Below are positions 11,001-22,154 of a DNA stretch of 64,000 bases, piece by piece. This DNA comes from Ctenosaura bakeri (lineage: Eukaryota; Chordata; Lepidosauria; Squamata; Iguanidae), in contig CAOLHI010000399.1 of NCBI GenBank assembly GCA_948474755.1, positions 1 through 64,000 on the forward strand, in the 5' to 3' direction. Both the position numbers and the translations under genes were made by a program. How positions within the stretch are numbered: the stretch's first letter is position 1; the number at the start of each line of letters is the position of its first letter. The notes under the pieces are model-generated. The model was given only the letters and a program-made list of their open reading frames with translations. It made no database searches and had not been told where the DNA came from.

Positions 11001-11646
11001 TATGGCTTTTGCTTGACTGTCTGGTAAATGAACTCCCTTGTGTAAAGTGCTTGCTTGTCTCCTCCTGGCTGGACTTTGCTGGCTCTCACACTCCCTTCTC
11101 TGGGCTGGCTTGCTGCCCAGGTCTCTGACCTTGACAAATATTGCACTGAGAAAGAAGCTCCACAATGGTAACTTCCTTTGTGTGATGAGAGTACAAGGTG
11201 TTGCCAAAGTCTCAGGATCTTTGGCTGTATTGGATTGTGGTGTGACTTCATGTAAATGGTCCTTGCCTGACAGGACTGTATTGTTATCAGTGCTCAACTT
11301 GGGGCAAACATGCTAATCCCCTCAAGTTGGCTCCTCAGGGGCTGAGGACCCTTTGTCTACTGTGGGTTTGCACAGCTTGAGGTCTCCTGGGGCTATGTGA
11401 TTGGGGATTTTACTGGCCTGGCCTGGTTTTTGATTGTTCAGCTGTGGCTGCCTACATGCTCATCCAGGTGACCTCTTAGGCAAATTAAATCATATTTTAA
11501 TATCAAAATTGTAGACCTTGGGACAGGGTTTACCAGTGAGATAACAGCTGGACTGTGGAGTGTGATGATAATATGACACAAGTATGATAGAAGTTCTTGG
11601 TGCACTGCAAAGAGATTGCCACATCAGATAGTATGAGGAAACACTG

Positions 11647-11866
11647 GTGTAGTAAGTTAGAGTGGTGGACTGGGAATTGAGAGATTCAGGTTCTAATTCC
11701 CACAGAGGCATGAAATTCATCACTGGGTAATCTTGGACGGGTCACTGTCTGTCAACCTTACCTACTTGTAGGATTATTGTGAGGATGAAGACAAGAGCTA
11801 AGTATTTTAATCTCATTGGAGAAAAAATTACTGATAGAAGTAACTAAATAAATAAATAAATAATTG
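11647..11866 (+). repeat. tRNA-headed SINE with L2-like tail
   Basis: Same family as 733-928: head GTAGTAAGTTAGAGTGGTGGA, B-box-like GGTTCTAATTCCC, CATCACTGGGTAATCTTGGA, GGATTATTGTGAGGATGA, and a terminal (AAAT)n run. Confidence 0.65.
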
Positions 11867-12200
11867 GATGATCCAGTCCTTTAGAATTAGTTCTCCAGTG
11901 AAAAGTATATTACTTTCATAACAGAGATCTTTAGGAGCATTTTCCATTTTTTTCTCTTCAGAACCCTCCCATGAATAAAAGGAAATATGCTCAAAAATTG
12001 CTTAATATGCACACAGTATTTATACAATACAGGTTGAGTATCCCTAATCCAGAATTCTAAAATTCAAAATGCCCACAAATCCAACACTTTTGGAGCTACG
12101 ACACGTATATATTTGTGAGGCTGGAGAGAAACATGGCTGGAGAGAGACATGAAGTTCTATGAAATGGCAGGAATCCATGGCTCTCACCATTTCACATTGT

Positions 12201-12621
12201 GGTCCTTTCCACACCTTACCTTCTTCTGGTGCTGGGGTAAGGGGATTGCGCGAGCAGCCTCTGGCGAGAGGCTCTCGTGTCCGGGGTCCTTCAGCTCCGC
12301 ATGAGATGCCTGCTTGCGCGAGAGCCCCGCCTCTTCCTTCCGCAGTGCAGCCTGGGACCTTCCAAGGCTACGCTGGGGCAGGAAGCGCAATTGGTGTGGC
12401 TCCTGAGGCTCTGCACGCCAGGTAAGTGCGCGCAGGGCCCAGGAGCAATGCGCGATCACGCACCATTTTCAGCTTCTAGCCGAAAATGAAAAGGTGCGTG
12501 ATCGGCGCCTGCCGGCTCCTGGAGCATCATGCGATTGTGAGTGCATTGTGCAGATCACTCCTCACAATTGCATGATGCTCCAGGCACCCTTTCTTATGGA
12601 AAATGCCACGCGGAAAGGGCC
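12201..12621. mobile_element. Two-hairpin foldback TIR element, full copy
   Basis: Ends GGTCCTTTCCACACC and GCGGAAAGGGCC are inverted and resemble the M1 TIR. The interior has two hairpins in tandem. Hairpin 1 (about 12453-12506) pairs CGATCACGCACC with GGTGCGTGATCG. Hairpin 2 (about 12519-12586) pairs CTGGAGCATCATGCGATTG with CAATTGCATGATGCTCCAG. The sequence is much richer in CpG than its surroundings. It is nested in the Tigger-like element. Related partial copies lie at 17737-17945 and probably 14030-14447. Confidence 0.6.
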
Positions 12622-12842
12622 ACAGAGGAGAAGGAGATTTTATTTTATTTTATTTTTTTGGCATGAGGATCTCCTCTGGAGATATGTGTTGGCAATTGCC
12701 ACTACTGCATCCCACTATAGACCTCACCTTGCCTAGGTGGTTGCGGTGGTGGTGATGGTTGAAGAAGAGGAGGAAAAGAGGAGAAGCAGCAACTGTAGCT
12801 ATTGCTTCTGCAAAGTTTAACCATGAACTTGGCTGCACCATC

Positions 12843-12880
12843 TCCCTCGCTCTCCTCTCCTCTCCTCTCCTCTCCCTGGA
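12843..12880. repeat. (CTCTC)n pyrimidine tract
   Basis: Four to five TCCTC/CTCTC units lie inside the Tigger-like element and create a spurious Ser/Leu/Pro open frame. Confidence 0.7.
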
Positions 12881-13076
12881 GGCAGGGGAGCCAGAAGAAT
12901 GTGCAGCTGGTGGATGGGGCTTACCACCCCCTCCACTGCTGCCCTATACCATTTATATATAGGTACCTATACTGTATTCCAAAATACGAAAAAATCCAAA
13001 ATATGTAACTTTTCTGGTCCCAAGCATTTCAGATAAGGGATACTCAACCTGTATATGTGTAATGGCAGCTGTCATA

Positions 13077-13278
13077 GGGCCTTTCTGCACTATGTTGTTA
13101 TAGTGCTACTATTCTACTTTCAACATCCTGTGGGATTCTGGGGCTTGTAGTTTACTGAGGCCAAAGAGCTCTCTGGCTGAGAATTCTAAAGGCCCCTCCC
13201 TAAACTGCAAACCCCAGGATTCCATAGGATGTTGAAAGTGGAATAACAGCACTATAACAGTGTAGAGCAGAAAGGCCC
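13077..13278. mobile_element. Palindromic MITE, family M1
   Basis: Ends GGGCCTTTCTGCACTA and TGTAGAGCAGAAAGGCCC, with ATA immediately flanking both ends (13074-13076 and 13279-13281). Arms carry CATCCTGTGGGATTC and GATTCCATAGGATG. CpG sites have decayed (TAGTGCTA). It is inserted just outside the Tigger-like element. Confidence 0.85.
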
Positions 13279-14029
13279 ATAGTCAAATGTAAGATGGCAC
13301 AGAAAGTAGCTCATTTTCTTTAGGAGGCCACATAAGAGCACAGCAAGTATGATAATAACTTTCATTGGGTCTGTAAGTGTTTGAAATCCAATATGCAAAC
13401 TTCTGAATGACACAAGAATTCTGTTCTAGATATTAAAGTGGACGTTGCTAAAAACAGAGAATACAAATTCAACTCAGTTTTTGTAATCCAGCTCTTTATG
13501 TTTATGAAGTGGAGCTTCCTCATATTTTGCACTGAGATAGTGATTTCCATGGAAAGACTTTTGTAATCCTTAATATCTTGGCATTTCACTCCAATCTGCA
13601 GGATGTAAGACATAGCACAGGTTGAAGGAAGTACTAGAGAAATATAGGTAAAAACAAGCATGTGTTGTTTATATCTGGGCATAGACAGAAAGTCGGAGAG
13701 AGTTCTGTGCTGACAGAAGATGAAACTCCCTGGAGCACAGTTGCTATCTTTGGGAATCCAATCAGCTGTGTTGTCTGCTGAAGGAACTCGTTATGCTCTG
13801 CTTGTATACTTGTAAACAAATCTTTATTTTAAAGATGACACAGATCTCTAGTGCCCTGTTCTAACCATCTCACGCCATTCGTGGATTTCTTTTTGCTTGG
13901 AAGCATCAAGAAAATGCAACAGTATGAAATATAGACCCATGTAAGCATGCAGTAGATGAACATTCAAGAGCCCTGATCATTTGGTGCTTATCCAGAGCAT
14001 GACACACATAGGCCTAAATCATACTGTTA

Positions 14030-14447
14030 GACCCTTTCTGTATCTTTCCTACTTGTGGCGGCTTCCAGTGGAGATCCTGGCAGTGGCAGTGCCAGGATGG
14101 GAGCACAACTGCAGTGCTCCCCTCCATGTGGGACTGGCTTCCTGTGGAAGGGAACGCGATGGACAAACCAGTTCCTTCCACAATGTAGTCAGGTATTTTC
14201 CCAGGCTGCACTGGGGTAGAAAGCACCACCATCACGCTTCCTGCCCTTCTGCAGGACAAGTAAGTGTGGGATGGTAGCGCAATCATGTGTCATTGACGGG
14301 GAAAACCCATCAATGATTTAACCTGTCATCGCACCACTTAGGGACAGGAGAAGGAGGGTACCATAACAATGTCATGCAGGAGCATCATTACAGTCCCATC
14401 CTTTTCCCATCCCCATGGTGGGATGGGAGGGTGCTGCAGAAAGGGCC
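14030..14447. mobile_element. Harbinger-like TIR element with TTA target duplication
   Basis: The left end GACCCTTTCTG and right end CAGAAAGGGCC are inverted repeats flanked on both sides by TTA (14027-14029 and 14448-14450), the typical PIF/Harbinger target duplication. The interior includes GCGCAATCATGTGTCATTGA pairing loosely with TCAATGATTTAACCTGTCATCGC, similar to hairpin 1 of the 12201 element. Antisense open frames here are incidental. No transposase is seen. Confidence 0.65.
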
Positions 14448-15588
14448 TTAGTCCCAGTTACAGTAGAGATATTAAAGTGAGGGGGTTTACTTATGTATTG
14501 ACTCATCACTCAACAATAGACTGATGGATTGATGGCTAGCAGCTCTTGGCCAAATCTCCTCACCACCCTGCAATTGTTGACAATGGGGGTGGTCTTGATC
14601 CTAGTTACTCATTTGCAAACAGATGACCAGGATTGGCACTGATGCCCTCAACAATCTCAGGGCAGCCAGCAGTTCCTGGCCAGCCTGGATTGTTGAGGGC
14701 ATTGGTGCCTATCCTGGTTGCTCATCCACAAACAAGTGACCAGGACTGGGACCACCTGCGCTGCTGTGTCTCTGCCAAAGCTCCTTCCTGCCCTGTGATT
14801 GTTGAGATGAGAGAACAGCAAACTCTCTTCCTGATGCCCTGCCTCCAAGGAGCGGGCAAGACATCTGCTTTGCAAAACGCCTGGGTGTTGCCTGGTGTCC
14901 CAGCTGTGCCACCACTTCCCCTGCTGCCCTGGGACCACTTCTGCACTGGATGTCAGTTTCAATTTTATAATATTTTTTTTCAGTTCACATAGGGCAAATC
15001 CTGAACTTGTGCATACAGTGGGTGCACTGTATATGTTGCATATATACCTGTAAATGAAAACTTTTTCAAATTAAAAAAAATAGAAGCATGGTATGAAATT
15101 TCAGCATGAAAGTAGAACCTTTATCTTTGGCTTCTCTCTACTAATGGAACTGACCACTTGGGTATAATCCAGCAAGTACTACCACCACTGATGGTCTGTG
15201 ATTTAAGCAACAGGGACAGTACCTTATCCCACAATAACAGGTTGTGGCACAGTCCCTATTTGGCCCACAAGCCTTTGGTATCTACTATTGTATGTCCCTT
15301 CAATGCCTCTTCATCAACAAACCAATTCCTTCTTGAATACTTCAAGAAAACAAGCTATTCACATTAATAAGTTGGGATTTTTTTTTTTTTTAAAGAAACC
15401 TGAATCTCCAGTTTCCAGGCTGCCACAGGACAGAATTTGCTTTGGAACATAAACTTTTTGGTACCAATACTGAATAGTTGGTTTAAAGAATTTGGTGCAT
15501 CCTTTGGGATGTTTGACCTTATGTCTTTGGTTGGCAGATAATCTTGTCCCTCAAACCCACCAGCACAAAAGAAACTGCTTTGGAAGCT

Positions 15589-15801
15589 GTGTGTATCTAT
15601 GTGCCTTCAAATCACCTGTTGAATTATGTCAGACCCATAAATTGGATAGGTTTTCTCAGGCAAAGAACACCCAGAGGCAGTTTTGTCAGTTCCTTCCCTG
15701 AAATATCGCCTACAGTACCTGTTGACAGTCTTCCATCCAACTCTTAACCAAAGCTGACCCTGCTTAGCTTCCAAGATCATTTGGGATCTGGTGCATTTAG
15801 G
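15589..15801 (-). repeat. 5S rRNA-derived SINE, reverse copy
   Basis: It reads as the reverse complement of the 2424 element: tail GTGTATCTATGTGCCTTCAAA at the left, a CAGACCCATAAATTGGATAGG region, and the 5S-like GACCCTGCTTAGCTTCCAAG at about 15758-15777 followed by GATCATTTGGGATCTGG. Same head and tail combination as copy 1. Confidence 0.75.
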
Positions 15802-15809
15802 GCATTTAA

Positions 15810-16280
15810 GCCCTAGCTTTGGAAGTTATACTGATTTTTTTTTAAAAAAAGCTTCCCAAACACCCTGGAGAGTGGATTAGGGGTAAGAGGTAATCATCTA
15901 AAAACCCCTGCTACTTGTACAATATTAGTCACAGTTCTCTGAATTGTGTCCAAAAAGTCTTTATTTTGTTGTTAAATTGAGTGTTTTTGGTCATTTAATA
16001 TTATGCTCTGTTTGTGACTTTGAACATATGAGAATGAGCTTTAATGACAACACGAAGCCACATCCCTGCCTGGCAGTAAGAATAATTTGGAAGGAAAGAA
16101 ATTTCTCTGGGCTTATCTCCTGAAAACACACCTACATTTTCCCATGAAACAAGAATGACTCAGTGGTCTTGTTCAGCTGACGGTTGCCAAAGAATTACAT
16201 TACTGCTATCTCATTAGCAGTGAAACAACATCACAAAACCACATAAAGTGAATATTTCTGCTCTTTTTATCTGAAAGAAT
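15810..16280. other. Intergenic DNA, nothing recognised
   Basis: AT-rich sequence with no gene or repeat seen. Confidence 0.5.
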
Positions 16281-16282
16281 TT

Positions 16283-16710
16283 CATAGAATCATACAGCTG
16301 AAAGTGATTGCAATGGCTATCTGGTTCAGCCTTCTGCTATGCAGGAAGGCACTCCTGAAAGACGGTCATTGAACCTCATTTTAAAGACTTCAAATGAAGA
16401 AGAGTCCACGACGCCTGAGACAGCTTATTCCACTGTTGAACAGCAGTTACCATCAGGAATTTCTTCCTAATGTGTAGACAGAATCAACTTTCTTGTATTA
16501 TGAATCTATCAGTTCATGTTCTAGTCTCTGAGACAGCAGAAAACAAACTTCTTACATCTTCTACATGACATCATTACAAATATTTATGGTAAATATGGCT
16601 ATTTTACTTTTCAGTCTTGGTTTCCAGATGTTTTATGATTTCAGTTGCTCTCCTCTGGATACATTCAAGCTTGCCAATGTCCTTCTTTGATGGTGGCTCA
16701 GTTTGTGGTG
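16283..16710 (-). repeat. CR1 LINE 3' fragment, old
   Basis: CATAGAATCATACAGCTGAAAG followed by CATTTTAAAGACTTCAAATGA, TTCCACTGTTGAACAGCAG, CAGGAATTTCTTCCTAATG, CTCCTCTGGATACATTCAAGC and TTGCCAATGTCCTTC is the reverse complement of the amniote CR1 3' region. It is more diverged than the copy at 41028. Confidence 0.75.
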
Positions 16711-17205
16711 CATTTGCCACCACAGTTCAGCAATGGATGGAAATTTTTGTTTCACATTGACTTTTCCCCTTTGCTTAAACTTACCCAGAGAACTGTTGTA
16801 CCCTTTGGTATATCCAGGCAGTTCTGAATCAGAGGATCAGCTACAGTGGTTCAACACAAGTCAGTGACTTTGGTACAGATAGGCGAGATCATTCAGCTTG
16901 CATTCAACCCTTACATAGTTCAGGAAAGTTTCTCCCTTCCCTTCCTCCCTCTTTCTTTTGGAGATCAACCTCCACGGTCTTCCAGATCTATTTCACTACA
17001 TACCCAACGTGCCCATCCATATGCAATTCAACACATTATGTATTTAGAAAAAGACAACAAACAAATATAATAAAGAAAAAAAATTAAAAACATGAAGAAC
17101 ATTCAAGAAACAAAAAGTGTACGCAAAATAGAAAAAATAGAAAAGAGAAAGTTATATACATCTACTATACAACAGTCAAAGCTTGTGAGTGAGTTTGTGT
17201 CAGGC

Positions 17206-17264
17206 AGGTGAAGACCTCATAGGATTGGCTGTTGGAGGTGAGAAGACCTCATATGATTGGCTGC
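17206..17264 (+). repeat. Short imperfect direct duplication
   Basis: GAAGACCTCATAGGATTGGCTG and AGAAGACCTCATATGATTGGC are neighbouring near-identical units of about 30 bp, just left of an M1 fragment. Confidence 0.6.
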
Positions 17265-17271
17265 TTGTGAA

Positions 17272-17342
17272 GATTCTATGGAATCCTGGGGCTGGCAGTT
17301 CAGGGAGAGGCCTTTAGAATTCTCAGCCAGAGAGCTCAGGCC
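17272..17342. mobile_element. Half of a palindromic M1 MITE
   Basis: TTCTATGGAATCCTGGGGC, GGCCTTTAGAATTCTCAGCC and AGAGAGCTC match one arm and the centre of M1. Both termini are missing. Confidence 0.6.
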
Positions 17343-17736
17343 AGTTGCTATGGAGATGAGGCCTAGCAGCACAATGGAGAAAGGCAGTGTATTCCCTCAG
17401 GAACCCAAACTCTGTATGTTAGTAACTCTGAATATAGATTGGATTGGGAAATATGGGGAAAAGAGATTGGGGAATTAAGAGACACAGAGGGAAAATTTAC
17501 AGACAGATACTTGGGAAATTACAGACACAGGATCTCAAATCTGTGTTTTTCAACTACATCTAATTCCTAAGGTAAGGTAATTCTTAAAGTATTTCTAACA
17601 AGTATTACCTATGAGAAAATAAAATCCTGGGAAACGCTGGGTAAATATGCTGGTTAAACATATAATACAAACAATAGATACTACTAAAAAGATAAAGAGG
17701 CTACAGAGGTATAAGGAAAAAAAGACAAGTGCCCAC

Positions 17737-17945
17737 AAGGTAAGTGTGTGTGTGTGGGGCATGGGAGGGACGCACGATCACGCATCATTTTCAGCAACGA
17801 GTCGAAAATGATATAATGTGCGATTGTCACCTAATGGCCTCAGGAGCATTGTGCGATTGCAAGGACGTCATGTGGAACGGTCCTTGCAATTGCGCAACGC
17901 TCCTGAGGCCATTTTGCAACAGGACTGGTGTGCGAAAAGGCCAAA
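17737..17945. mobile_element. Two-hairpin foldback element, right-hand portion
   Basis: From GTAAGTGTGTG to GTGTGCGAAAAGGCC this corresponds to the right half of 12201-12621. Hairpin 1 pairs CGATCACGCATCATTTTC with GAAAATGATATAATGTGCGA. Hairpin 2 pairs CTCAGGAGCATTGTGCGATT with AATTGCGCAACGCTCCTGAG. Arm sequences differ from the 12201 copy but still pair. Confidence 0.6.
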
Positions 17946-18301
17946 CTCATTGTCATCTTATTGTCATTGTCATCTCTTATTGAACAGGGTTTGCAAGATT
18001 TTCCAAACACTGCCTTGTAAATCACTCATTTGAGAGAAAGGCAGGAGATTGATTGATTAATTAAATAAATAACACAAACTCCCGCAAACCTGTTTATCTG
18101 AGAAAGTCGGTGGGACAGTTGGACATAACAGGTGCAACAATGTTATTCCCATACTCCTTTCAACACTTTCTAAATTATTTCAAGTCCTGTTGAGGTAAGC
18201 CTGCCAACTTGACATTCCCGTGGCAACGGTTCTTTTTAGGGAACCCTGGTAACTGGCTAGAGGCCAGTGAATAATTTATTATGCAGTTTTCAATTTGGCC
18301 A

Positions 18302-18480
18302 TCTATAAATAGTCCAAGAGATTTCCTATTTCACTTGGCTTTACTCATTGCAGTGATTCTCAGTGGGGTGGGGATAAACCATTTTTCTTCCATGGGCTGT
18401 TGGTACAGAACACTTTTCAAACTGGAATTATGAGCTGCAAACCTCTTGGGAAGCAAAGGAGGTCAAGAGGAAGAGGAAAG
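18302..18480 (+). promoter_or_regulatory. Possible TATA promoter and short first exon
   Basis: TCTATAAATAG at about 18301-18311 is a near-perfect TATA box. About 130 bp downstream an ATG at 18430 opens 17 codons (MSCKPLGKQRRSRGRGK) that run into a strong donor, AAAG|GTAAGTGA, at 18480/18481. Upstream are CCCGTGGCAACGG (about 18220) and CCCTGGTAACTGG (about 18243), which resemble RFX/X-box half sites. No partner exon was found, and the basic peptide resembles nothing I can name. It could be the 5' end of a small or non-coding transcript, or a chance combination. Confidence 0.25.
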
Positions 18481-18489
18481 GTAAGTGAA

Positions 18490-21400
18490 CTTCACTGCAA
18501 GAGCATGCATTCTTTGTGTCATTCAGGGACAGTTTGCTCTTATCATACAGAAAATTGTTGGAGAACAATTAAGGCACAACTGGACAATGCTGCTATCTTT
18601 ATTAAGAGCGGAACATTACATATCCACATTAATACTAAGTTATTTAATATTCTCTACTAACTTAGCTTATACGTTGATTTAATGAACACAGTTTTGGATA
18701 CATTCATTTGCATCTTAGTTATAAGGTTCACTGTTCCAGCATACTCTGCTTTGGAACAGGGCATTAAATTACAATAGGGTAATGCTGCACTGTGAGCATA
18801 TCTACCAGAAGTAGATATATTATCCAGATGTGAGACAAATTACATGATTTTGCTTTCTTTGCAAAATATGAAGGGGCGGTTCCTCCCCTAGAATCAGGAA
18901 TGTTATATCTAGATTGTCAGCTAAAGAAACATTGGGACTTAACTGAAGCTGAAAGACATAGCTGGACCTCTTAAAAGTTACTTTTTGGGACTATAGCTCC
19001 CAGAATTCCCCAGACAGCATGGCCAGTATAATTCTAGTAAATTGTAATGTCCCTCTGCAAAAAAAAAAAAAAAAAAAGTGAGGTAACTGGAAGCTGGTTG
19101 AAGTACAAAGAGCTATGTTGAAATTCAACATCCAGAATTAGTTTTCAGTTTCACTTTTAGCATCAGGTTTTAAACTTTGGAAAAGGCAAAAAGGTGCACA
19201 TCTTGGATGGGGAGTAAATGAAATTGTATGAGTCTATATTTAGAAATTTAAGACAACCAAAGTATTGTAAAGTCCACTTTGCCCCTCTCATACCTACTGA
19301 TTTCTAAGTCACTGTTTTGTAACTTACTCAGTGAAAGCTAAAGACTTTTTAATGAACGTTTAAGGCTCACCAGATTCTTCTGTCTGTCCTCCTTTTAAAA
19401 TAAGTCCTTTCCCATTACTTTTGTAAGCCTTACTGGGAATTCCTGTTAGCCATTGAAAGGAAGGAGATATACATTTTTGAATCATATTCTATTAATGCCC
19501 TGCATGCTTTTTGCCAAATGGTTTCCTGTAGCCCTTGGTTCTTTCAAATTGAATGCTATTCTTCTTCTTAGTCAAGCAAGGAGAAAGGTTTATTTTAACT
19601 GCGCCAATGGGAGGGGGGAACAATGAAAACATGTATTGTGCTGTGTGCAGTCCTCTGCTGTTAAGTGTTTAGCTGGAATTTCTGCGGCACAGCAATGACC
19701 CCTAAAATTAATAAAGGTTGACTGAAAATTTGGTGCAGAATGTCTACACTAGTGGATGTTAGCTTCCACCCCCACTGCTAATAGGGCTGCTGGACCGAAA
19801 ACTGGAGATGACTCCTGTGCTTTTATAAGGGCTATGTAGAAGGGGGAATTTCAGCAGGCGTTGCTTGTTAGCTGGCTGCATGACAAGAAACACCTGCTGA
19901 AATCCCCTTGTCTACACAATAATTAAAGGTACAGGAGCCTTTTCCAGTTTTCACTCTGGCAACCCTAATTGCTAATCTAGGACTAAAGGAAGGAAGGCAG
20001 CAGAAGTGGTGGAGTATGAGCTGATCTGACCAATGACCAGTGGAGAGACATCCCTTCTTGAGGCAGATACTCCCTGCTGCTGTGCCAGAAGGTTTTCCTT
20101 TCTTGGAAAAAGGACCTATCTTTATTTTCCCTCAGACCACTGTACCTGTTGGACTTGCCCAGATCCTTTGGGTTTAAATAGCATAATTTTGTAAGTTTTA
20201 TGGGGAAAGCTCATAGCTATAAGGTAACATTTCACCTGTGATAAGGGGACTACTGGGAGCTCACAGGGAGGTGAGGGGAGCTGACCATTTCAGGACCTCG
20301 TGCCCTCTGAGATGCTGTGTTTTGTACTCCTTCCCAAATTTTTAACATCAGATTTATCATCTTTCTAGTTAACGTAAAGGTATCAATTTTTTAAAACTAC
20401 AATTTTGAATATACCTCAAACTTTGGGTGATTTTTTTGGGGGGGGGTTCACATAATGTACAATATGAAGCTGGTGTACTAAGGCACAGTGAGTGGGAGAA
20501 AGATGTTTGCATGATGCCATAAAAGCATTGAGGTGTGTGTGCATGTCTTTGCAATGATCAACTCAGTGGGCACGATACCCAAGCTGACTGGAGGGCGAAA
20601 GAGGAATCATGGTGAGCAGCCTCTTGAATGCTCTTAACAAATCACAATTTCAGGTGTGTATATAAAACTCAAGCAATAATTCACTGACGTTTAAACAATG
20701 CTTCCTTGTGGTCAAAAGGCTAACAGGATAAAGCAAACATTAATGTTGAGATCTCTCTCTCTCTCACAGACACACAAACACACACTCACATATACCCCCT
20801 CTCTCAGAACCTGAAAACTTGGTTTTGAAACAATGTACATCTGTTTGCCCCAGGCCCTAAAATATTTAACTCAGGAAAGCTAGGAAGACATAACAGCATG
20901 TGTTAGAACTTGTTACTTCAGTGTCTTTCATCAAGCAGTCTGGGACACAAGATACCACACAATGGTAAACAAAAGCATTATTCTTCTACGAGAAAGGAGT
21001 TTGGGGGCATTTTCTTCCTTTCTTTTTTTTTCTGACAACCAGTTGCTTCTTTCATATACTAAACTGTAGCATTAAAAATTATCTCAGATTAAGCCTGCAG
21101 GTCATTCAGCTGCAAAATGGATAGACAATCTAGGTTGCAGATTGAATGGAAAATATTCTCAATCATTTTCCCCCAGTAGGCTGTGGCCCCCACTAACCGG
21201 AGCACATTTGCCAGGTTGAGAAATCTGTTACTCAAGCAGATCCTTGGCAGGCTGAGAGGCTATAAACAAATACTTAAATATTTGTAATATAAAATTACAA
21301 TTTGCATGTAATTACAGAATCACAAATAACTAACATTTGCATCATTTATTCAACTAATAAGAACAGTGTTAGAATTCTGCTGTGTTCATGAGGGCCCCTC

Positions 21401-22030
21401 TTTTGGCTGTGAGCAGCTACAGACTAGGTTTATAATCATGATATTAACTATACAAGTATAAGACATTTACCCTGTGTATGGCTACAAATGTAACATTTCT
21501 TGACCACTGCCGTATCACATCATATTTGGAATCTTTTCCCTTTGAATCTGTATGATTTTTTTTTACTGTCTGTGCTTCCCTGTTGTATATGTCTTTGGGA
21601 TAAAACAGTTCTTCCCAAAGTATAGATTGTTATGTTTGGCCCATAAATCAGCAGGTTTATAGGAAGTTGTAAATAATTGGGGGAAATTGTGAACATACAT
21701 AGTCATCTTAACATACCCTTATTGAAAAAAGCTTTTTTCACTCTCCTAATAGTCTCAGAACTCCCCTCTCATCTGCTCCTCAGCTCCCCGGTGCATTGGA
21801 TGGCAGAGGGGTGGCCTCATTGCTTCCCTAGGTTACAAATATATCTCTTGGTTTGCCAAGTGAAATAAGGGACAGGGCTTCTGTTCCTTTAGTGGTTGTG
21901 TAGAAGAGTGGATTTCAGCAGGTGTTTCCTGCATGATAAGCAACATTTGTTGAAATACATCTTCTATGCAGTCATTACAGGGACAGGAGCCCTGTCGCTT
22001 ACTCCCTGGCAAACCTACTCTTGACTTATC
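18490..22030. other. Intergenic DNA with few recognised repeats
   Basis: A perfect A run lies at 19059-19077, a (TC)n run at 20751-20766 and a G run at about 20439-20447. GGGACTATAGCTCCCAGAATT at about 18989 resembles a fragment of a common reptile TIR repeat. No coding region is recognised. Confidence 0.45.
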
Positions 22031-22042
22031 CATCCCACACTA

Positions 22043-22140
22043 GGGCCATTTCTGCACTAGACTGTTATAGTGCTATTATTCCACTTTCAACATCCTATGG
22101 AACCCTGGGGTTTGCAGTTTAGGGAGGGGCCTTTGAGGCC
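22043..22140. mobile_element. M1 half-element bracketed by an inverted repeat
   Basis: One complete M1 arm (GGGCCATTTCTGCACTAGAC through TTTAGGGAGGGGCCTTTGAG) is present, and the other arm is missing. CCCACACTAGGGCC (22034-22047) and GGCCCTAGTGTGGG (22137-22150) form a perfect 14-bp inverted repeat around it. Confidence 0.75.
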
Positions 22141-22154
22141 CTAGTGTGGGCCTG

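Larger units (their letters stand above)
12030..13051. mobile_element. Tigger/mariner-like element with nested insertion
   Basis: The left end CAGGTTGAGTATCCCTAATCC and right end GGGATACTCAACCTG are inverted repeats, each flanked by TA (12028-12029 and 13052-13053), the target duplication of Tc1/mariner/pogo elements. Sub-terminal CCAAAATATGTAACTTTTC and CCCAAGCATTTCAGATAAGGG match the Tigger-type end known from amniote genomes. The interior has no transposase, and a foldback element occupies 12201-12621. An M1 MITE begins 26 bp after its right end. Confidence 0.75.
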
